Below are positions 30,704 through 35,576 of a stretch of DNA of 35,576 bases, one piece after another. Where the stretch lies: positions 1 through 35,576 of the forward strand of contig KE159701.1 in NCBI GenBank assembly GCA_000403415.2, in the 5' to 3' direction. Position 1 is the first letter of the stretch, and the number at the start of each line of letters is the position of its first letter. Source of the stretch: Firmicutes bacterium M10-2 (lineage in GTDB: Bacteria; Bacillota_I; Bacilli_A; Erysipelotrichales; Erysipelotrichaceae). The notes beneath the pieces are model-generated. The model was not told the DNA's origin. It saw only the letters and a list, made by a program, of their open reading frames with translations, and searched no databases. The position numbers and the translations under genes are program-made.

Positions 30704-30988
30704 TCATTCATCTTGTTTTTTTCTTTTCCAATGTTCGAGTGTGGCATTTTTCGCATCGATCATTCCCGCTTTGATGATGGGTGAAACGAACATACTCACA
30801 AAATAGCGATAGGCGATCACGACCGGAAGCCAGCCAAGAGTATTGATCATCATAACTTTGCGCACGTTCCAAAACAACTGCCATGTTTGCCAAGGTGTTG
30901 CCATGCGTCGGCGTATGAGCGCAAACGATCGCGCATTCGACCAGGTGTGGGTCACATGCGGCTTGATGTAATGCAGGATGGCCTTCAT
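30704..30988 (-). CDS. Small hypothetical membrane protein
   Basis: I do not recognise this 94-residue protein. It is basic at the N-terminus (M-K-A-I-L-H-Y-I-K-P-H-V-T-H-T-W) and has one hydrophobic segment near residues 48-70 (M-I-N-T-L-G-W-L-P-V-V-I-A-Y-R-Y-F-V-S-M-F-V) followed by a charged tail. AAAGGG lies 7 nt before the ATG at 30988. It lies 57 bp downstream of the MATE gene on the same strand, possibly in one transcript. Confidence 0.55.
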   Translation of the reverse strand: MKAILHYIKPHVTHTWSNARSFALIRRRMATPWQTWQLFWNVRKVMMINTLGWLPVVIAYRYFVSMFVSPIIKAGMIDAKNATLEHWKRKKQDE

Positions 30989-31045
30989 TCTTTTTCCCTT
31001 TCTATATATATGGGAAATGATACAATGCGGGCATGGTTTCGTCAA

Positions 31046-32380
31046 TCATTCAAAAGACAAATTGTTTTTGATCTTTTTCCATAAGATCAGCGAAAGGATT
31101 GCGCAAAGTGCTTCGGTTATCGCAAAAGCATACCATCCGATTTGAAGGCCGAACGTATACATCATGAATGCAAGCAAAGGAATAAGGAGGATCAATTGTC
31201 TTAATAAAGACACGATCAAAGATTCCATTGGTTTTCTAAGTGCCTGGAAACAAGAACATAAGATCATGGAAATACCGGCAAACACAAAGCTTAAGCTGAT
31301 CTCCCTTAAACAAGGAATTCCTATTTCATACATTGATGCATCGGCATTGAACATAGAAAGCAGCTGGTTGGGAAAAGCGAGGAATAGGATCATTCCCAAA
31401 AACATGATTCCGGAAGCAATTTGCAGTGAAAACTTGACCGTAGGAAGAATACGGTCTTTTCTTCTGGCTCCGTAGTTAAATGCCAATATAGGGATGATTG
31501 CGTTGCTAATGCCCATAACGGCCATGAATACGAATTGCTGGAGTTTCGTATAGACTCCAAATACCGATACGGCCATATCTGAAAACGGCGCTAAGATGTA
31601 GTTCATTAAAATGCCCATGAAACCGGTGACAGCTTGCATGATCATCGCAGGAATTCCGACTTTATAAATTTCTTTGAGCATATGAATGTCGATCTTAAAC
31701 TGTTTGATGTCCATATGAATTTCGGGAACTTTCTTATGGGTAATGAAAATTCCGATACCCATTGCTGCAATTTGTCCGATGACGGTCGCAATCGCAGCTC
31801 CTGAAACGCCAAGAACCGGAAAACCGAATAAACCGAAAATCATGATTGGATCAAGAATGATATTGATCAATGCACCGATGCATTGGATGGCCATATTATA
31901 CATAGGACGTCCTGCTGCCTGCATGATTCTTTCGAAAGTAATCTGGATGAAGATTCCGAAAGAGAACAGAGTGCAAATGCGAATGTAGCTCATTCCTGAA
32001 GCGATGACCGCTTCATCTCCCGCAAATGATTTCATAAATGCTTCCGCAAAGAACCATCCTAAAACGGCGAATACGATCCAATTGAATAAGGCAAGCAATA
32101 GTCCGTGAAGGACGCTTTGATCGGCCATTTCCATATTGTTTTCGCCAAGATATTTAGCAAGCAATGTGTTAAAACCTACACCGGTCCCGCAGGCGACTGC
32201 GATCATAAGTGTTTGTATAGGATAACACAGGGAAACGGCAAGCAGAGCGTTTTGCGAAAAACCAGCTACGAAAATGCTATCTACGATATTGTAGAGCGCG
32301 GATACGAGCATAGACAGCGCGATTGGCACAGACATTGTGATTACGAGCCGGCGTATACCCATTGATTCCATTTTTGACAT
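31046..32380 (-). CDS. MATE-family efflux transporter (second copy)
   Basis: The 444-residue protein has the MATE arrangement of 12 helices, with V-S-A-L-Y-N-I-V-D-S-I-F-V-A-G-F near residue 24 and the mirrored second half beginning near residue 230. It is unrelated at close range to the pump at 203-1558, though the fold is the same. It probably exports toxic cations or metabolites using Na+ or H+. ATG at 32380 has GGAGGT 8 nt upstream; the frame extends 50 codons further without a site and those codons look non-coding. No regulator gene is adjacent. Confidence 0.9.
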   Translation of the reverse strand: MSKMESMGIRRLVITMSVPIALSMLVSALYNIVDSIFVAGFSQNALLAVSLCYPIQTLMIAVACGTGVGFNTLLAKYLGENNMEMADQSVLHGLLLALFNWIVFAVLGWFFAEAFMKSFAGDEAVIASGMSYIRICTLFSFGIFIQITFERIMQAAGRPMYNMAIQCIGALINIILDPIMIFGLFGFPVLGVSGAAIATVIGQIAAMGIGIFITHKKVPEIHMDIKQFKIDIHMLKEIYKVGIPAMIMQAVTGFMGILMNYILAPFSDMAVSVFGVYTKLQQFVFMAVMGISNAIIPILAFNYGARRKDRILPTVKFSLQIASGIMFLGMILFLAFPNQLLSMFNADASMYEIGIPCLREISLSFVFAGISMILCSCFQALRKPMESLIVSLLRQLILLIPLLAFMMYTFGLQIGWYAFAITEALCAILSLILWKKIKNNLSFE

Positions 32381-32554
32381 AAAACAAACCTCCAAAAAAG
32401 AATGCATGCTTCGAAAGTTTCTTATGTTTTGACGAAGTGCGCACAATTTATTATTATGAACCTTTTTCCTTGGTTGTGCAAGAATGAAAATTTGTCTATG
32501 ACTGTAAATTAAGTGGTTTTCAAGAATCATGAAGAAGTGGGATGACCGGAAAAT

Positions 32555-32583
32555 AAAAAGGCGTCAAAATACAACGCCTTTTT
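32555..32583 (-). terminator. Terminator of typA
   Basis: AAAAAGGCGT (32555-32564) pairs with ACGCCTTTTT (32574-32583) and is followed on the minus strand by T residues, 4 bp after the typA stop. Confidence 0.85.
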
Positions 32584-32586
32584 CTA

Positions 32587-34422
32587 TTATCCGTTTTTTT
32601 GTGCCATTTTTTCGCGGTACAATGCACGACGGTCTTGAGCCGTTAATCCTTTTTTGCGAATACGAATCGCATCCGGAGTGACTTCGACCAGTTCATCGTC
32701 ATTGATCCATTCCAACGCTTCTTCCAAAGAGAATACACGAGGTGGTGTCAGGAACATACCTTCATCGCGTCCGCTGCTGCGAATAGCGGTTAATTTTTTG
32801 TTTTTCAAAGGATTGACATCGAGGTCGATATTTTTCGCCGATTCACCGATAATCATTCCTTCATAAACTTCTGTTTGCGGAGAAATGAACAGCTGACCAC
32901 GTTCTTGTAAATTCCACAACGCGTAAGTCATCGCTGTACCGGTTTCTGTGGAAATCATAGCTCCTTGCATACGCTGAGTGATTTCTCCTTTGTAAGGTTC
33001 ATAGCCGCAAATACGACGAACCAAAGTTCCTTCGCCATGCGTATCATTGATAAATTGCGTACGGAATCCCAACAAGCCTCGGGTAGGTGCAGTATAGGTA
33101 ATTTTGACATAGCCGTTTTCTTCTTCCATATCCTGCATGATTCCTTTACGTAAGTTGAGCTGATTGATGATCGTTCCTTGATATTCGGCAGGAGCAATAC
33201 AAACCACTTCTTCGACAGGTTCTACTTTTACACCGTTTTCATCACGATGCAAAATGACTTCAGGTTTCGATACTGCAAGTTCATAGCCTTCGCGACGCAT
33301 ATTTTCGACTAAAATCGAAATGTGAAGTTCTCCGCGTCCGCTGATTTTGAAGCAGTCTGCGCTTTCTGTCGGTTCGACACGTAATCCCACATTGACTTCA
33401 AGTTCGCGTTCCAAACGTTCCTTGATGTTTCTGGACGTCACGTACTTGCCGGATTGACCGGCAAACGGAGAAGTATTGACGTGAAAATTCATTGACAAGG
33501 TCGGCTCTTCGATCGCGATATGTTCCATCGGTTCGACATGATTGATATCACAAATCGTATCTCCAATCGAAATGTCGGGCATTCCTGCAATCACGACAAT
33601 ATCTCCTGAATGCGCTTCTTTAACCGGCGTTCTGGAAAGACCTTTATACACGAATAAATTGGAAATCGTTTCTTTTTTCTGCGTGCCGTCTTGATTGCAT
33701 CGAATGTATGTATCGCCTTGTTTTAATGTTCCTTGATAGACGCGGCCGATTCCTAAACGGCCGATATACTCGTCATAAGCCAAAGCGGATACTTGCATTT
33801 GAGAAGGCTCTTCATCAAGATCAGGATATACTTCGCAGTGTTTTAAAATCGTATCGAATAACGGATCAATGTTGTCGCTTGGTGTATCCAGATCGTATTG
33901 CACGATTCCTTCGCGCGCAACACCGTAAAGGATCGGGAATTCGAGCTGATCATCGTTGGCGTTCAGATCCAGGAAGAGTTCATAAACTTCATCTACGACT
34001 TCTTCGGCACGCTGATCTTTTTTATCGATCTTGTTTACGAGAAGGATCGGCTTAAGACCGATTTCCAATGCTTTGGAAAGGACAAACCGCGTCTGCGGCA
34101 TTGGGCCTTCACTGGCATCGACCAGCAAAATGACAGTATCGACAGTTCGGATGATTCGTTCGACTTCGCTTGAAAAGTCGGCATGACCCGGGGTATCGAC
34201 AATATTGATCTTTACTCCATCATGGATGACCGAACAGTTTTTAGAATAAATTGTGATTCCGCGCTCTCTTTCAAGATCGTTGGAGTCCATGACACAGTCA
34301 ACCACTTCTTCATTGTCGCGGAATACATCGCTTTGACGCAAGAATGCATCGACCAAAGTACTTTTTCCGGCATCAACGTGGGCAATAACAGCTATATTTA
34401 AGATTTTTTCTTTTTCAGACAT
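32587..34422 (-). CDS. typA: Ribosome-associated GTPase TypA/BipA
   Basis: The 611-residue protein is a translational GTPase of the TypA/BipA family, which binds the ribosome and helps large-subunit assembly, notably under cold or stress. Motifs: G1 [12 protein letters not shown], switch [13 protein letters not shown]3 D-T-P-G-H-A-D-F, G4 N-K-I-D. The C-terminal TypA-specific domain includes G-L-L-G-F-R-T-Q-F and R-M-Q-G-A-M. Many TypA proteins have H-V-D-H-G-K-T-T; here the fourth residue is Ala and the Thr is Ser. ATG at 34422 (M-S-E-K-E-K) is preferred; a frame 12 codons longer lacks a better site. Confidence 0.95.
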   Translation of the reverse strand: MSEKEKILNIAVIAHVDAGKSTLVDAFLRQSDVFRDNEEVVDCVMDSNDLERERGITIYSKNCSVIHDGVKINIVDTPGHADFSSEVERIIRTVDTVILLVDASEGPMPQTRFVLSKALEIGLKPILLVNKIDKKDQRAEEVVDEVYELFLDLNANDDQLEFPILYGVAREGIVQYDLDTPSDNIDPLFDTILKHCEVYPDLDEEPSQMQVSALAYDEYIGRLGIGRVYQGTLKQGDTYIRCNQDGTQKKETISNLFVYKGLSRTPVKEAHSGDIVVIAGMPDISIGDTICDINHVEPMEHIAIEEPTLSMNFHVNTSPFAGQSGKYVTSRNIKERLERELEVNVGLRVEPTESADCFKISGRGELHISILVENMRREGYELAVSKPEVILHRDENGVKVEPVEEVVCIAPAEYQGTIINQLNLRKGIMQDMEEENGYVKITYTAPTRGLLGFRTQFINDTHGEGTLVRRICGYEPYKGEITQRMQGAMISTETGTAMTYALWNLQERGQLFISPQTEVYEGMIIGESAKNIDLDVNPLKNKKLTAIRSSGRDEGMFLTPPRVFSLEEALEWINDDELVEVTPDAIRIRKKGLTAQDRRALYREKMAQKNG

Positions 34423-34550
34423 CGTTTCACTCGCTTTCATCCAATTTAGCATTGCCATTATACTCTTTGAACGCTAAAAACACAATTAAACCTATTCAAA
34501 AATGGTGTGGATTGGTATAATTCAACAATAAAGAAGAGAGAGGGAAAATT

Positions 34551-35294
34551 ATGCAAATTCGATATTTTAAAGAATATTCGCATTATTTAGAAAGGGATAT
34601 GGAATTTAAGATGTACGGGCATGCCGGCACGCTGTGTGTTGTCATTCCGTGCCAAGACGGGCGTTTTTTCGAATGGGAAGATCGCCATATGTTTGAGTTT
34701 GTTAGCGATCTTATCGAACAAGGCCGGATCCAGTTTGTGACCGTCGATTCGGTGGATCCGGAATCTTGGTCAAGTTTTGGACCGACAGAATCGAGAATGC
34801 AAACTCAGGAAAATTGGGTCTGCTATATGATGAATGAGCTTATCCCCAGCGCATTGATCAAGGCCGGAAAAGATCAAAACGAAAGTGTGATGGTCATGGG
34901 AGCAAGTATGGGGGCTTTCCATGCAGGAAATTTATTTTTTCGTTTCCCGGATCGCATCCGCCAAGTGCTGGCGCTTTCCGGTCTTTATGATATGTCGCCC
35001 TATTTCTATGACGGGAATATAGACTTTAATGCATACCAAAACAATCCATGTGGTTATTTGAACAATATGGATCCGACTCATTCGTACATTCCAAGTTACA
35101 ATAGTGCGCAGGCCATCTTTGTGGTCGGACAAGGTGCTTGGGAAAATGAGTGTGCCGAAGATCTTCGCAAGCTTGCCGATATTTGCTGGAATAAAGGGAT
35201 TCAGCTGAGAACTGATTTCTGGGGATACGATACACCACACGATTGGCCAAGCTGGGAAAAACAGATCAAAGAGTACTTACCGCAAATGTGCTAG
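34551..35294 (+). CDS. Alpha/beta-hydrolase esterase (COG4947-type)
   Basis: The 247-residue protein is an alpha/beta hydrolase resembling COG4947 esterases: Y-F-K-E-Y-S-H-Y-L-E-R-D-M-E-F-K-M-Y-G-H-A-G at the N-terminus, then D-S-V-D-P-E-S-W, the nucleophile elbow M-G-A-S-M-G-A-F-H (Ser119), an acidic residue late in the chain and the likely catalytic His in T-P-H-D-W-P-S-W. The natural ester substrate is unknown. GAGAGAGGGAAAA precedes the ATG. An extended -10 (TGGTATAAT, near 34510-34518) lies about 35 bp upstream. The final stop codon TAG uses bases contributed by the IS tip, so the original C-terminal end may have differed slightly. Confidence 0.82.
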   Translation: MQIRYFKEYSHYLERDMEFKMYGHAGTLCVVIPCQDGRFFEWEDRHMFEFVSDLIEQGRIQFVTVDSVDPESWSSFGPTESRMQTQENWVCYMMNELIPSALIKAGKDQNESVMVMGASMGAFHAGNLFFRFPDRIRQVLALSGLYDMSPYFYDGNIDFNAYQNNPCGYLNNMDPTHSYIPSYNSAQAIFVVGQGAWENECAEDLRKLADICWNKGIQLRTDFWGYDTPHDWPSWEKQIKEYLPQMC

Positions 35295-35335
35295 GGGCTG
35301 TAACGGGTAAGTAAAAAAATATCTGGCTCCCGAAA

Positions 35336-35386
35336 TAAAAAAAGGACCGAGTTGATATCAAAATGATCATCAACCCGGCCTTTTTT
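35336..35386. terminator. Bidirectional hairpin inside the IS leader (right copy)
   Basis: Mirror image of 105-155: stem arms within 35344-35380 with A and T runs on the outside. It would also end transcription from the esterase gene. Confidence 0.65.
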
Positions 35387-35400
35387 GGTATTATTTAGTT

Positions 35401-35576
35401 GTGACAAAATACCTAGTCCATAGTAACGCACTTCAGCCATCTTTTCAATTCCCTTTGTCATTTGTTTATGATGATTCCATCCCTTCGGATGATATCTCCA
35501 GAACCGTGAAGGAAGTCGTAGAGGGAGTCAACGTGTTCAAATATATCGACTTCTCTTCCCGTCATGACTGCGGATA
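35401..35576 (+). CDS. Transposase N-terminus, partial (right IS copy)
   Basis: From GTG at 35401, 58 codons are open to the window edge: V-T-K-Y-L-V-H-S-N-A-L-Q-P, then F-V-Y-D-D-S-I-P-S-D-D-I-S-R-T-V-K-E-V-V-E-G-V-N-V and F-K-Y-I-D-F-S-S-R-H-D. The acidic P-x-D-D-I followed by a helical V-x-x-V-V-x-x-V resembles the N-termini of IS1182/IS5-superfamily transposases. No Shine-Dalgarno sequence is evident and the frame is open upstream to 35356, so the start is provisional. The catalytic domain is outside the window. Confidence 0.5.
   Translation, partial: MTKYLVHSNALQPSFQFPLSFVYDDSIPSDDISRTVKEVVEGVNVFKYIDFSSRHDCG

Larger units (their letters stand above)
35293..35576 (+). mobile_element. 5' end of an insertion sequence, right copy (truncated by the window edge)
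   Basis: Positions 35293-35490 are the exact reverse complement of 1-198; 35491-35576 continue the element beyond the shared length. The tip begins AGGGGCTGTAACGGGTAAG right at the end of the esterase gene. A bidirectional hairpin (35336-35386) and then the transposase start follow. Confidence 0.8.

Noticed and set aside
32587-34422. Elongation factor G or LepA instead of TypA
   Set aside because: The H-V-D-A-G-K G1 motif resembles EF-G, but [11 protein letters not shown], the 611-residue length and the [10 protein letters not shown]-terminal region are those of TypA.
1-35576. A prophage or integrative conjugative element
   Set aside because: No integrase, capsid, portal, relaxase or type IV secretion genes were seen; gene content is chromosomal with scattered small mobile elements.

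Overview
The window looks like chromosome of a low-to-moderate GC Firmicute, most plausibly a gut-associated relative of the Erysipelotrichaceae. This rests on gene content and style rather than a marker-gene placement: strong AGGAGG ribosome binding sites, short intergenic gaps with U-rich intrinsic terminators, a bile salt hydrolase, an ECF-type vitamin transporter, a FemAB-type peptidoglycan aminoacyltransferase, PTS enzyme I and an IS30 element. No rRNA, tRNA or CRISPR array was seen.

Layout. Both ends (1-198 and 35293-35490) are perfect inverted copies of the 5' end of one insertion sequence, with the transposase genes reading outward, so the unique sequence is bracketed by two opposed IS copies. 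Positions 203-3759 (minus) hold a MATE efflux pump, two tandem paralogous TetR regulators and a LysR regulator. Divergent from LysR is a YczE/YitT-type membrane protein overlapped by a choloylglycine hydrolase. Facing it (5566-6235, minus) is what I read as a complete type III toxin-antitoxin locus of the CptIN kind: a 170-residue endoRNase-like toxin preceded by two 45/46-nt RNA repeats that each fold as a pseudoknot with compensatory base changes. A LURP-one-like protein, a stretch of gene debris (a sugar permease tail and a frameshifted regulator tail, back to back), a mechanosensitive channel, a membrane/papain-like fusion protein, a lysine- and glutamate-rich repeat protein and an XRE-cupin regulator follow.

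Positions 11500-19160 hold a small membrane protein, an ABC exporter translationally overlapped with RecQ, an ECF S component with a structured leader, a 191-bp MITE that has apparently duplicated a whole terminator hairpin, a FemX-like enzyme, and an IS30 element. Positions 19289-23228 are the complete high-affinity phosphate operon pstS-pstC-pstA-pstB-phoU, in which PstS has its two halves in swapped order. Then come ptsI, a heterodimeric ABC exporter with one degenerate ATP site, a small membrane protein, an AIM24-family protein, an S51-type peptidase, a small membrane protein, a second MATE pump, typA and a COG4947-type esterase.

How it fits together. Housekeeping and transport modules (Pst, PTS EI, RecQ, TypA, FemX) are interleaved with accessory material inserted at operon boundaries: the IS ends, the IS30, the MITE and the decayed sugar locus all lie just outside stop codons or terminators. 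Drug or bile resistance is a recurring theme (two MATE pumps, two ABC exporter systems, bile salt hydrolase, TetR/LysR control). The most distinctive system is the type III toxin-antitoxin locus beside the bile salt hydrolase.
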